DNA from: Candidatus Paracaedibacteraceae bacterium
GTDB lineage: Bacteria > Pseudomonadota > Alphaproteobacteria > Paracaedibacterales > Paracaedibacteraceae
Direction: 5' to 3'
Assembly (NCBI GenBank): GCA_019636035.1
Contig: JAHBYI010000001.1
Location: 427,508-491,507, forward strand
DNA length: 64,000 nt
Below, one piece after another: positions 24,703-33,703 of this stretch. The first letter of the stretch is position 1. Every line of letters starts with the position of its first letter. The notes beneath the pieces were generated by a model. That model did no database searches, was not told where the DNA came from, and saw only the letters and a list, made by a program, of their open reading frames with translations. Both the position numbers and the translations under genes were made by a program.

Positions 24703-25038
24703 TTGAATTTTTTTGTTGGGTTTATTATGCTTAAGATAAGCATAAATTTATTGTCTGATTTTCCAATGAGTTACACTGTACTTCTAACTCTAGCCTTTTC
24801 AATTGCACAGGATGAAACACCGAGTTTGATTGCCCCTCTTACGCCGGAAACATGGCATCGCTTAACTCAAAAACGTCCGCCAAATCCGCTCGCTAATGTG
24901 CTCGATGCACAACAAAGTCAACAAGTTGTCCAAGATTCGCTTCCAGGCCAACTTTTTGAGACAACTGATACAACTCATCCCCCAACGTCTGAACAAGCTG
25001 TTTTGAGCCCTCAACCCCGAAAACTGTTACAAAAGTGA
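24703..25038 (+). CDS. Possible small secreted Pro/Gln-rich protein, overlapping the end of ispA
   Basis: A frame of up to 111 residues; inner starts at 24727 and 24766 are also possible. From 24766 it opens with a short signal-peptide-like stretch (SYTVLLTLAFSIAQDE) and then is rich in Pro, Gln and Thr with no recognisable domain. Its last 146 bases lie antisense over the end of ispA, which is the surer gene. Included because of the signal peptide; it could be a chance frame. Confidence 0.35.
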   Translation: MNFFVGFIMLKISINLLSDFPMSYTVLLTLAFSIAQDETPSLIAPLTPETWHRLTQKRPPNPLANVLDAQQSQQVVQDSLPGQLFETTDTTHPPTSEQAVLSPQPRKLLQK

Positions 25039-25789
25039 TTTTATCATCATCATTATGAACGGGTTTTCCCGTTTGCTCAGAGGTTCCACAAAGACTCAGT
25101 AAGTCATCAACAATTTGATAGACGAGTCCTAATTTGAGCCCAAATTCACGAGCGACTGTTTCCTGAGATGAATGCAATCCACGGGATAAAATGGTGCCTG
25201 CAACGCAACAAAAACTGAGTAACTCGCCTGTTTTTAACAATTGCATTTGCTCAATATCGTTGATGTTAGAACTGGGGAATAAATCCATCATTTGTCCGCC
25301 AACCAAGCCGTGACCACCAAGAACCCTTGAAAAAGGTGCAATCAAACCAATCTTAGTTTCCGCAGCCAAATCAAGTGCGGCTAGAATTTCATAGGCTAAG
25401 GGAATCAAAGCATCACCCGCAAGAACAGCGGTCGCTTCACCAAAGGCCTTCCAGGTGCTGGGAAGTCCTCGGCGAAGATCAGCATTATCCATACACGGTA
25501 AATCATCATGAATCAGGGAATAAGCATGGGCGATTTCAACAGCACAGCCAACATCAATAGCTGTTTTGCTGTTTGACTCAGCAAACATCATCACAAGATG
25601 GGGGCGAATATATTTACCGGATCCTTGGGTTGAATGAATCAAAGCATCACGCAACTGATGATGCCCCGTTGCTTGGCTAACAAAATCATACAAGTGAGGC
25701 TCGATTATTTTTTTCGTTATGAGCAAAGATTCTAAAAAGGGTAATTGGCGCATGTGAAAAATAAAATCAGCGTTATTGCTTATAGTCAT
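24893..25789 (-). CDS. ispA: Polyprenyl (farnesyl/geranylgeranyl) diphosphate synthase
   Basis: Head-to-tail prenyltransferase of isoprenoid synthesis, 298 residues. GSGKYIRPHLVMM carries the IPP-binding basic residues, the first Asp-rich motif is complete (HDDLPCMDNADLRRG), and the second reads DDLLS where most relatives have DDxxD, so its fifth residue is Ser. GKPV near residue 250 is the usual Lys site. The start is the ATG at 25789 with a perfect GGAGGTGAAA eight bases or so upstream; a frame extension to 25810 is not needed. Chain length cannot be fixed by eye, but the IspA group is the best fit. Confidence 0.88.
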   Translation of the reverse strand: MTISNNADFIFHMRQLPFLESLLITKKIIEPHLYDFVSQATGHHQLRDALIHSTQGSGKYIRPHLVMMFAESNSKTAIDVGCAVEIAHAYSLIHDDLPCMDNADLRRGLPSTWKAFGEATAVLAGDALIPLAYEILAALDLAAETKIGLIAPFSRVLGGHGLVGGQMMDLFPSSNINDIEQMQLLKTGELLSFCCVAGTILSRGLHSSQETVAREFGLKLGLVYQIVDDLLSLCGTSEQTGKPVHNDDDKITFVTVFGVEGSKQLVQTLGDELYQLSQKVGLEANLGQLVDFVVHRAH

Positions 25790-25809
25790 TTCTTTCACCT
25801 CCAATTCCA

Positions 25810-25914
25810 ATAGCTAGAACCATTTAATACGGCTACAGGCGCGAGGAGCGACGTGTACAATTAGTACACGAGAGACGCTGCAACGCATAGCCGGATTATA
25901 AGGAGTCGGCTATA
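25810..25914. repeat. Palindromic dispersed element with inverted ends (105 bp)
   Basis: Ends are imperfect inverted repeats: ATAGCTAGAACCATTTAAT with CGGCTA on the left, and on the other strand ATAGCCGACTCCTTATAAT with CGGCTA. The centre is a hairpin, GCGACGTGTAC, AATTA, GTACACGAGAGACGC. This layout copies that of the 4630 and 45704 elements, though the sequence family differs. A short relative is at 4262-4290. Confidence 0.75.
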
Positions 25915-26077
25915 ACTCGAATTTTATTTATGGGATATCGCCCCTTGACGTACCTCTACTTTGATAAACTCTCACAGATTTTACAAGGATATTTTGTTAA
26001 CAAAGTTCCATTTTTTAATTATTTTTTTACTATTCTTATATTATTCTTAAATGGTAACCAAATTATGGAGATAACTT

Positions 26078-26332
26078 ATGAGTATTAAGACAATTTTAGC
26101 ATTATTAGCCGGTGTATCCCTAGTTTCAGCCAATCATGAAGGTAAAGAACATCATGATGGTAAAGACCACAAAGGTCATCACGAACATAAAGATCACGGT
26201 AAAGACCATCCAAAAGGCCCACACGGCAAGGATCATAAAGGGCATCATGCTGATCATAAAGGTCATCACAAAGATGGCGCAAAACCAGCGGCACCAGCAT
26301 CAGCAGAGGCAGCAGCACCAGCAGCAAAATAA
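26078..26332 (+). CDS. Secreted histidine-rich protein
   Basis: 84 residues: signal peptide of about 18 residues (TILALLAGVSLVSA), then a middle region of His, Lys and Asp with a repeated KDHKGHH pattern (16 His in all), then an Ala/Pro tail. GGAG lies eight bases before the ATG. His/Asp clusters suggest metal (Zn, Ni, Cu) binding in the periplasm or outside, which is inference. No family recognised. A terminator follows 28 bases downstream. Confidence 0.7.
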   Translation: MSIKTILALLAGVSLVSANHEGKEHHDGKDHKGHHEHKDHGKDHPKGPHGKDHKGHHADHKGHHKDGAKPAAPASAEAAAPAAK

Positions 26333-26359
26333 AACTAGAATTAGTATATAGTTTTATGC

Positions 26360-26397
26360 AAAAGAGGGATCAGCTAATGACTGATCCCTTCTCTTTT
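26360..26397. terminator. Bidirectional terminator
   Basis: GAGGGATCAG and CTGATCCCTTCTC form a stem with a seven-base loop, followed by TTTT on the plus strand and TCTTTT on the minus strand. It ends the His-rich gene, and the loop contains the stop codon of the convergent sugar transferase (26374-26376). Confidence 0.8.
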
Positions 26398-26937
26398 GAG
26401 AACAAGACTTATTGTTTTCCAAATGATATAGAGATCAAACCCCAAAGACTTTTTTTTCAAGTATTCTTCTTCAAATCTGACTTTTTCTTTGACAGTCAGC
26501 GCATCTCGGCCATTAATTTGTGCCCACCCCGTTAGGCCTGGGCGGATTTGATCGATCCCGATCATTGCCCGTAATTCAAGCCAATCATACTCATTATAAA
26601 GAGCCGGCCGAGGGCCAACAAGGCTGAGATCCCCTTTGAGAATTGACCATATTTGTGGCAATTCATCCAAACTGGTTCTGCGAATAAAACTACCAATAGG
26701 GGTAAGAAAATGCTGTGGATTTTTCAAAAGGTGCGTCGCTACCTGAGGGGTATCAACACGCATTGATCTAAATTTAGGCATCCAAAAGGGCTGACCATAA
26801 CGCCCGATTCTTTGAGACCAATACAAAACTGAACCTGATGACGACCATTTGATAGCAAGAGCAACCAAGATAATCGGAATTGCAAAAACCACCAGAGCAA
26901 TAAGGGCACCGATGATATCAACCATGCGCTTGATCAT
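26374..26937 (-). CDS. Undecaprenyl-phosphate sugar phosphotransferase (bacterial sugar transferase family)
   Basis: 187 residues of the WcaJ/WbaP catalytic type, without the N-terminal four-helix region. One membrane segment at residues 5-28, then the catalytic part: KFRSMRVD, FIRRTSLDELPQIW, GDLSLVGPRPAL, RPGLTGWAQINGRD. Such proteins transfer a sugar-1-phosphate to undecaprenyl phosphate, the first step of an O-antigen, capsule or exopolysaccharide. Its start overlaps the end of glmM by four bases, so the two are translated together. The sugar is unknown. Confidence 0.9.
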   Translation of the reverse strand: MIKRMVDIIGALIALVVFAIPIILVALAIKWSSSGSVLYWSQRIGRYGQPFWMPKFRSMRVDTPQVATHLLKNPQHFLTPIGSFIRRTSLDELPQIWSILKGDLSLVGPRPALYNEYDWLELRAMIGIDQIRPGLTGWAQINGRDALTVKEKVRFEEEYLKKKSLGFDLYIIWKTISLVLKREGISH

Positions 26938-28295
26938 TGAGAACTCACGCGTAAAATAGTTTGTTCAACAGCTTGGACAATATCTTGAATCTTTTGCGCA
27001 TCATCTGCCTCAGCCATAACGCGAACAAGGGGCTCTGTTCCTGACGGACGGACAAGCAGCCTTCCCCCAAGATGCTGAAGTTGTTGTTCTGCGATCCGCA
27101 TGGATTCTTGGACTGCTGCATCCGACAGAATCGCTCGGCTACTCACACGAACATTACGCATATATTGAGGGACAGGCGTAAACGGTTGACCAAGGGCAGA
27201 TAGTTTTTCTTGACGATCCACCATAACATGAAGAATTTGCAGAGCTGCAATCAACCCATCCCCCGTTGTGCAATAATCGGACAAGATCATATGCCCTGAT
27301 TGCTCACCACCTACATTACACCCATGGCTTTGCATGCCTTCGATCACATAACGATCGCCAACAGCGGTGCGAATCAAATCAATGTGCTGAGCCTTAAGAT
27401 AACGTTCCAACCCCAAATTAGACATTTGAGTTGCAACAACAGCGTTCCCTTTTAACAGACCTTGTTGTTTCCAAGATGTTGCAATCAGTGCCATCAAGGC
27501 ATCGCCATTAAGGACAGAACCTGTTTCATCAACCATAATTAAGCGATCAGCATCCCCGTCCAAAGCAATACCCAAATGCGCCTTATTACTGATAACGGCA
27601 TCTTGTAATGCCTTTGGTGATGTTGCCCCACAGTTCGCATTAATGTTCATGCCATCCGGTGTAACACCAATGCTGATAACATCGGCTCCTAATTCCCATA
27701 GAACCTGAGGAGCAACTTTATAAGCCGCACCATTGGCACAGTCGACAACAATCTTTAAGCCATCCAATCTTAATGTCCTGGGCAGTGTTGCTTTGGCGTA
27801 TTCGACATACCGCCCCATGGCGTCATCAATACGCCGAACTTTACCGACATGATAGGGATCTGCTAGATTAAACTCCCCTTTAAGAATAAGACCTTCCAAG
27901 GCTAATTCTTCATCATCAGTTAGTTTTTGACCTTCCGGATTGAAGAACTTAATGCCATTATCATGATACGGATTATGAGATGCTGAGATCATCACCCCTA
28001 AATCAGCCCGCATGGCACGCGTCAAATTAGCAACAGCCGGTGTTGGAAGCGGCCCCAATAAAGCAACGTCAACACCCATAGCTGCAAACCCCGAAGTCAG
28101 AGCTGTTTCAATCATATATCCGGACTGGCGCGTATCTTTACCGATAACAACGGTGTGTCTGTGGTCGCCTCGCGTAAAAATCTGCGCCGCAGCCATGGCT
28201 GTTTTCATCATCATATCAGGGGTAATCGGATACTGATTCGCCTTACCGCGAATACCATCCGTACCAAAGAGAGCTTTTTTGGGTGTATAGGGCAT
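26934..28295 (-). CDS. glmM: Phosphoglucosamine mutase
   Basis: Interconverts glucosamine-6-phosphate and glucosamine-1-phosphate for UDP-GlcNAc, thus peptidoglycan and LPS. 453 residues, normal. Catalytic Ser in MISASHNPYHDNGIKFF (near residue 100), metal-binding DGDADR near 245, GGEQSGH near 330 and the phosphate-binding RPSGTEPLVRVMAE near the end. The N-terminus has the usual FGTDGIRG. Four-base overlap with the sugar transferase downstream. Confidence 0.95.
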   Translation of the reverse strand: MPYTPKKALFGTDGIRGKANQYPITPDMMMKTAMAAAQIFTRGDHRHTVVIGKDTRQSGYMIETALTSGFAAMGVDVALLGPLPTPAVANLTRAMRADLGVMISASHNPYHDNGIKFFNPEGQKLTDDEELALEGLILKGEFNLADPYHVGKVRRIDDAMGRYVEYAKATLPRTLRLDGLKIVVDCANGAAYKVAPQVLWELGADVISIGVTPDGMNINANCGATSPKALQDAVISNKAHLGIALDGDADRLIMVDETGSVLNGDALMALIATSWKQQGLLKGNAVVATQMSNLGLERYLKAQHIDLIRTAVGDRYVIEGMQSHGCNVGGEQSGHMILSDYCTTGDGLIAALQILHVMVDRQEKLSALGQPFTPVPQYMRNVRVSSRAILSDAAVQESMRIAEQQLQHLGGRLLVRPSGTEPLVRVMAEADDAQKIQDIVQAVEQTILRVSSQ

Positions 28296-28303
28296 TGTCA
28301 GCC

Positions 28304-28447
28304 TTAATCGTTAGTAAGAACATGAAAAATTTGCTTAAAAGCCTTCATCAAAGCGACAAGAACACGCCAAGCAATAAAAGCCCCGAGTACCCCTGTAAAA
28401 ATCGGATGTTTATCCCAATAGGTTGACACAGTCTGTTGCAAATCATT
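28304..28447 (-). CDS. Possible 47-residue membrane peptide
   Basis: Between the secretion adaptor gene and glmM the minus strand has a 47-residue frame from ATG 28447 with a hydrophobic/basic stretch (IFTGVLGAFIAWRVLVALMK). No good ribosome-binding site. A second start at 28469 in another frame suggests a one-base slip could extend it. Weak evidence; no family recognised. Confidence 0.25.
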   Translation of the reverse strand, partial: NDLQQTVSTYWDKHPIFTGVLGAFIAWRVLVALMKAFKQIFHVLTND

Positions 28448-28540
28448 GGCTAAGATGATGATATCCATTAACATTTTTGGTTTCCATTATGGGGTTATTT
28501 GCAAACAGTCTAGCAAATATAAGTCAAAAAGAACATGATC

Positions 28541-29887
28541 TTATTCAGAATGCCCTTGCAATCGTAATCGAAACGGTTTGACTAGGTTATCCCACAAGCT
28601 ATAGGATCCCGTAAAAATCGTGACCTTAACATCCGTACCTGGCGTCAGAATTGTATATTGGGGATCAGATCCTGTGAATGATTTATCCAAAGCAACCGTC
28701 ACAGGAATGCTCGTTGTCGAATCCGTCTTAAGAGGGGCATCCGCAACACTCACAACTTTTCCGGGAATCTCTTGATAAGGCTCATCCAGTGTTTTTGGCG
28801 GGACGGCTGTAACAATCTGATTGATTTTGACGTGCGTTGCATCATTGGGTTTGAGGTAAATAGTCGCTTCCAGATTTTCCAAGGGAATAATCTGCGTAAT
28901 AAGCGTATCACCCGATATGTCATCACCAATTTTCTTGACCGTTAATCCTTGGATAATTCCCGTGATGGGTGCTTTGATATCCATAGACTGAACCTGATCC
29001 TCAAGGCGAATCTTTTTTTCATGGAATTGCGTTAACTGTTTAGAGATGTCCGTCATCTCGGTCAAGGCCTCTGTCCTTAATTTTGCCTCCAATTCAATAA
29101 TCTTTCCCTCGTGCTCGGTTATTTGGTGTCGGTGTTCTTGGGATAGATTAATCAAGTTTGATAGCTCTTGGCGCAATTTAGCAACGGATTCTTCGGCTTT
29201 CCGATAATCTGTTCCTGTTCCCAGCTTCTTTTCATACAGTTTTTTAGCAACATCCCGCTGTTGTTCTGCGTTTTCCATTTGTTGCCTTAGGTCATGCTCT
29301 TGCCCCAAAGTTAAGGCAAGCTGTGCTCTCTTTTGATCTAATTGGGTCGATAAGGTTAACTTCAAATCTTCCTTGTTTCGCAGCTGCATCTCGTAAATGG
29401 CTTTTTGCTCCGAGACTATCTTCTCAAGGGCATTTGGGTATTTCTCTGTATCAAAATCTTGATTAAGCCCAATGGCACGCATCCGATCAGCCACAACCTG
29501 AAGATTTTGGATTGTCAACAAAAGAGCCTCAAGCTCTATTGTCAATTTATGCGTATCCAGCCCCAAAATGACGTCGCCGGCTTTGACCAGATCCCCTTCA
29601 TGACCATTAATCTTATCAATCGTTCCCGAGAAAAGCGGGCGAACAGAACGAACTTTGTTTGTTGCTGCAATTGTGCCTGTGGACACAATGGAATGTTGAT
29701 AGGGAATCAGACTCGCCGCCAGTACAGCACCACACAAAATAAGTGTTGATAATGCAATAATCCATCGCGCTTGACGTGGTGCACGTGTTTCTTCGAGAAT
29801 AATCGACTGCTTGAGTGTCGGCATTTTCTCGTTAATTTCAGACAATGTTGATGAAACTAAAGTTGTTTTCTGAGCGGGTTGGGTCAT
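28541..29887 (-). CDS. Type I secretion periplasmic adaptor (HlyD family)
   Basis: 448 residues. One membrane anchor (about residues 40-62) after a short cytosolic tail, then the first lipoyl half (VRSVRPLFSGTIDKINGHEG), a long coiled coil (about residues 120-290), the second lipoyl half (IKAPITGIIQGLTVKKIGD) and a beta-barrel part. The family links an inner-membrane ABC exporter to a TolC-like channel. Four-base overlap with the ABC gene upstream. No TolC homologue or RTX substrate is in the window. Confidence 0.9.
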   Translation of the reverse strand: MTQPAQKTTLVSSTLSEINEKMPTLKQSIILEETRAPRQARWIIALSTLILCGAVLAASLIPYQHSIVSTGTIAATNKVRSVRPLFSGTIDKINGHEGDLVKAGDVILGLDTHKLTIELEALLLTIQNLQVVADRMRAIGLNQDFDTEKYPNALEKIVSEQKAIYEMQLRNKEDLKLTLSTQLDQKRAQLALTLGQEHDLRQQMENAEQQRDVAKKLYEKKLGTGTDYRKAEESVAKLRQELSNLINLSQEHRHQITEHEGKIIELEAKLRTEALTEMTDISKQLTQFHEKKIRLEDQVQSMDIKAPITGIIQGLTVKKIGDDISGDTLITQIIPLENLEATIYLKPNDATHVKINQIVTAVPPKTLDEPYQEIPGKVVSVADAPLKTDSTTSIPVTVALDKSFTGSDPQYTILTPGTDVKVTIFTGSYSLWDNLVKPFRLRLQGHSE

Positions 29888-31956
29888 GCTGCATTCCCTG
29901 AAAGAATTTTAAGAACCTGTGCCTTAGGGCCAAATAATCGCATAATACCATTATTTAAAACTAAAACTTGATCTGCAAGATTTATAATACTGGGGCGATG
30001 GGTCACAATAAGAACGGTTTTATGCCCTTTTACACTTTGGATTAAACTTTTAAAAACAGCATCTGCCTTCATATCCAGATTCCCCGTCGGTTCATCAAAG
30101 ATCAGGATTTTACTCTCACGCACAAAGGCTCGGGCTAAATTAATCTTTTGCAATAACGCAGATGGCAATGTTTTTTGCAATTCAGGCGTTAGAATTGTGT
30201 GGATCCCCTCTGGCAACTGCTCAATAGCACTCAAAGCATCCAGTTTATCTAAAACAGTAATGATTTCGCGGTCAGTAACATCAGGCTGTGCTAACCTTAG
30301 ATTTTGTGCAATCGACAAACTGAATAGATCAATTTGACTAGAGACATAACCAATAGACTGACGATGATGATGAATATTGAGGCCTTGTAAATCCGTTCCG
30401 TCAAAGTTGATGCTCCCTTGGGACGGCTGATACAACCCCATCAAAAGTTTGATCAGCGTTGATTTCCCCGACGCATTATGCCCCATAACAGCAACAACCT
30501 CACCCGGATTAATGGAAACCGTTATGGACTGGAGTGCCATATGGTTTTGCCCCGGATAGGTAAAGGATACGTCTGAAATATCAATTGCGCCACCATAAGA
30601 TTGACGAGTTTTTAAAGACTCATTAGATTCCCCGCCCCCCTGAAGCCATGACTCACTTTCTTGAATCAACATCTTGAGTTGGAAAAAATCCCGGATCAGA
30701 TAGCTCAGTTCATAAAAACTAGTGACGATGAAATAGACCAGAGCTGTCGACAGAATTAAATTAGGCACACTATATCCGGTAAAACCGGTGGTTTTATAGG
30801 CAACAACCACCCCCCCTAAATAAACCACTGTCAGGATTAATTTAAGCCCGAACCGGATCTGTCCAAGAGTATCAAATGATATTTTATGCGCGTGCAGATA
30901 GTCAGCTAAATAAGTCTTGAGCCGATCTCCCCACAAACGATGCGATGATGTGTCCTTGATATCATCAACAACAACCGCTGAATCCTGAATAAATTGGCCG
31001 TAAAGATGTTCAGCCTGACTCAACGATTGAAGTTCCGATTTCATCCGACCGGATTTATAGCGAAGATAAAGGCAACAGGTTCCCAAAGCAATCGTCGTCG
31101 TTAGAGCCTGAGAACCATTAACAAGCCAAAGGATGAGCAGAGGAACTAACACCATCGGAACACCACTCATCAGACGTTGCACAAACGTTGCAAGTTTACC
31201 CTGCATCGCATCAACTTGTTTCAAGTGATTAATTTCAGTTTGCAACACAAGGTTATGCCGATAGTCCGTATTGAAGTAAAGCAAATGATGCAAAGCCTCA
31301 CGGTTACTCAGGATACTCAAACGCGCGGATAGATAGGCGAGCGTTTTATTTTTTACCCATGACAGGATATAAATTGACAAAACAATCCCCCCAAGACATC
31401 CAAGAATAGACAAAATAATGGGGATCTCCTGATGAAATAAATTATTCGACAGGATCATCTGTAACATAAGAAGAGGTAACAACACCGAGAAAGCAATTAA
31501 GGTTGAGAAAAAAACCGGCTTTTTAAGATCACCCCCCACTCTTTTGATAATCTCATCAAGCAACGACCTTGTTTTTTGTTTCGGCATACCGTCTTTGATG
31601 AAATTGTAACGTGTTCCCGTAATTTTCTTTGAAATTGAGACAGCTGATTTTTGCCCCGTCATACAATCAATAAACAGATAATCTCGTTCTGTTTTTTCAT
31701 AAATGACCCAAAAGATATTATGCTTTTCATTAATAAAAAGGGTCGGCAAAAAACTTCGGCTCAGCTTATTTAAAGAAACAGGCTTGTGATAACACGTGTA
31801 ACCAAGATCAACAAAAATATTTTCTAAATCAATAAGATCAACCCGACTAACATCACAGGGAACAGCTTCAAACACATCACGGGGGCTCCCCTGCCATCCC
31901 AAAATGCGCAACAGTGGTTTTAGGCAGTTGATATAATTAAATTGAGATTTTGTCAC
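29884..31956 (-). CDS. ABC exporter of a type I secretion system, with degenerate peptidase-like N-terminus
   Basis: 690 residues. Residues 1-125 resemble the C39-like domain of HlyB/LapB exporters without the catalytic Cys context, so it is probably not a protease. Membrane part about 145-440, then the nucleotide-binding domain: Walker A GHNASGKST, Walker B KILIFDEPTGNLD, H-loop VTHRPS. The ABC signature is LPSALLQK instead of LSGGQ. It overlaps the partner ABC gene upstream and the adaptor downstream by four bases each, so all three are made together. Confidence 0.88.
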   Translation of the reverse strand: MTKSQFNYINCLKPLLRILGWQGSPRDVFEAVPCDVSRVDLIDLENIFVDLGYTCYHKPVSLNKLSRSFLPTLFINEKHNIFWVIYEKTERDYLFIDCMTGQKSAVSISKKITGTRYNFIKDGMPKQKTRSLLDEIIKRVGGDLKKPVFFSTLIAFSVLLPLLMLQMILSNNLFHQEIPIILSILGCLGGIVLSIYILSWVKNKTLAYLSARLSILSNREALHHLLYFNTDYRHNLVLQTEINHLKQVDAMQGKLATFVQRLMSGVPMVLVPLLILWLVNGSQALTTTIALGTCCLYLRYKSGRMKSELQSLSQAEHLYGQFIQDSAVVVDDIKDTSSHRLWGDRLKTYLADYLHAHKISFDTLGQIRFGLKLILTVVYLGGVVVAYKTTGFTGYSVPNLILSTALVYFIVTSFYELSYLIRDFFQLKMLIQESESWLQGGGESNESLKTRQSYGGAIDISDVSFTYPGQNHMALQSITVSINPGEVVAVMGHNASGKSTLIKLLMGLYQPSQGSINFDGTDLQGLNIHHHRQSIGYVSSQIDLFSLSIAQNLRLAQPDVTDREIITVLDKLDALSAIEQLPEGIHTILTPELQKTLPSALLQKINLARAFVRESKILIFDEPTGNLDMKADAVFKSLIQSVKGHKTVLIVTHRPSIINLADQVLVLNNGIMRLFGPKAQVLKILSGNAA

Positions 31957-33611
31957 AGATCACCCGCCACCTTATTGATAAAATCCGCTTTAAATACAGC
32001 CTCAGGTTGAGCCTCAACATTTAAACTCGGCAACAGTTGCCCGTTGACTAAATCATAGGAATCATCGGCAATTTTTTTGAAACTCGGTCTGTGTGTGATG
32101 AAAATAATGGTCATCCCTTCTTTCATTTCAGTCAGAATCGTCTTTAATGCTGAATCACCGGGATCATCAAGGTATGAGTTTGCTTCGTCAAGAATCAGGA
32201 TTTTTGGCTCTTGTAAAAGGCAACGGATTAGGCCAATGCGTTGCTTAATCCCCGACGGAACTGTCGTATCCAAAGAATCAAAGATTGGTGTTTGATACCC
32301 CAACGGTTGGGTTTTGACCCAAGACTCAAGCCCTAGTTGCTGCGACAATTTGACGGCCTCATCCAACAAAGGGCCAATCTTAAACAACGTTAGGTTTTCA
32401 AGAATTGTTCCCACATAAAGCTGTGGATCGGATGAAAGATAGATAATTTGATCTTGCGACAAAGATGTTGTGTTGTGATCAAAACTATGATCTTTCAATA
32501 CAATCTTGCCACTATCCGGCACAAGATCACCCTTGATCAACTTGGCCAAAGTTGTTTTTCCTGAACCACTTTGCCCATAAATAGTAACAAGTGTTCTGGG
32601 CTGAATCGTTAAGCTTGCCTGATTTAAAACAGTGGATTGAGCATTAGGATACCTAAAATCAACATCATGAAGCACAACTGAACCATCAAGATCGACTGCA
32701 CTCACAGGGTGATTATCTGTGTGAATCTGGTTTTCTTGGGATGAGGGGGACAGATAAGAGCGAATAATATCATCCCAATGACTCAATACTGTCCGGATCG
32801 GGGATAAGAGCACAGCCATCAAAAGCAAAACTAAGATTACTTGATCCAAAGCTAAGTGAGATTGGGTATATTCCCTTCCCAATAGCAGCACGACACAAGC
32901 AAGGAAAAACGTTTGCCAAATCAAGTAAGCATCTTGGATTGTGAGCCCAAGCAACGCTGATGTGTTAACATTAAAACCATTATCATAACAATGCCGTTCA
33001 TACCGTCGCAGAATGAGTTTTTCCATCCCCAACAATTTGATAGTCTGGTAATTCTTCAGAGATTCTCGCTGAATCGTATCCATTTGTTTAGCCGGTTCCT
33101 GCTGATCACAAAGGGCGTGTCGCATCTTACTGCCCTGATACAGAGCCAGAACAAGCAAAATTAACATCATAACACTCACAATTGATGCTAACTCTGTTGA
33201 AATAAAGGCCAACAGAATGATGATCGCGGGGATCCTAATGCTATCAATCAAAATTGAGCGTATTAAGAACCGCCGGCTATCAGACAATGCATCAGTAGAA
33301 TGAAGGTTTTGTGCGACCGCAACAGGAGACCTTAAAAAAGAAAAATAAATCCGCTGAAAAAAATTGCGCCGTTCAGTCCAATACATTATTTTTTGCCGCG
33401 ACCGATCGAGAGCAGCGTTCAGCATCAAAATTACCGAGAACACCCCCCCATAAAACAAAACCTCAGGAACAGTAGAGACACTTGAGTTGTTGACAAGAAC
33501 ATGAACAAGAACCAAAAGGCCTAAGCCAAGGGTAAGATTATAGGCAAGAGTCGCAATAATCAGATCAGACCGCCACCATGTTAATTTGTGAGTTAACTCT
33601 ATTTCTTGCAT
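31953..33611 (-). CDS. ABC exporter subunit, second of the pair
   Basis: 552 residues: about six membrane segments in residues 15-290 and an ABC ATPase domain with Walker A GQSGSGKTTLAK, Walker B KILILDEANSYLD, H-loop ITHRPSF. The signature region reads VPSGIKQRIGLIR, again diverged from LSGGQ. First gene of the three-gene run. Two ABC subunits plus one HlyD adaptor suggests a heterodimeric type I exporter; the substrate is unknown. Confidence 0.88.
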   Translation of the reverse strand: MQEIELTHKLTWWRSDLIIATLAYNLTLGLGLLVLVHVLVNNSSVSTVPEVLFYGGVFSVILMLNAALDRSRQKIMYWTERRNFFQRIYFSFLRSPVAVAQNLHSTDALSDSRRFLIRSILIDSIRIPAIIILLAFISTELASIVSVMMLILLVLALYQGSKMRHALCDQQEPAKQMDTIQRESLKNYQTIKLLGMEKLILRRYERHCYDNGFNVNTSALLGLTIQDAYLIWQTFFLACVVLLLGREYTQSHLALDQVILVLLLMAVLLSPIRTVLSHWDDIIRSYLSPSSQENQIHTDNHPVSAVDLDGSVVLHDVDFRYPNAQSTVLNQASLTIQPRTLVTIYGQSGSGKTTLAKLIKGDLVPDSGKIVLKDHSFDHNTTSLSQDQIIYLSSDPQLYVGTILENLTLFKIGPLLDEAVKLSQQLGLESWVKTQPLGYQTPIFDSLDTTVPSGIKQRIGLIRCLLQEPKILILDEANSYLDDPGDSALKTILTEMKEGMTIIFITHRPSFKKIADDSYDLVNGQLLPSLNVEAQPEAVFKADFINKVAGDL

Positions 33612-33703
33612 ATGCCCGAATCACCGGATAATTGTTTACTCCAGGATATCCTGAGTTTTCGCTTAGGTCAAAGCTCTTATAATAATCTTAAGGCGAACTC
33701 CCC

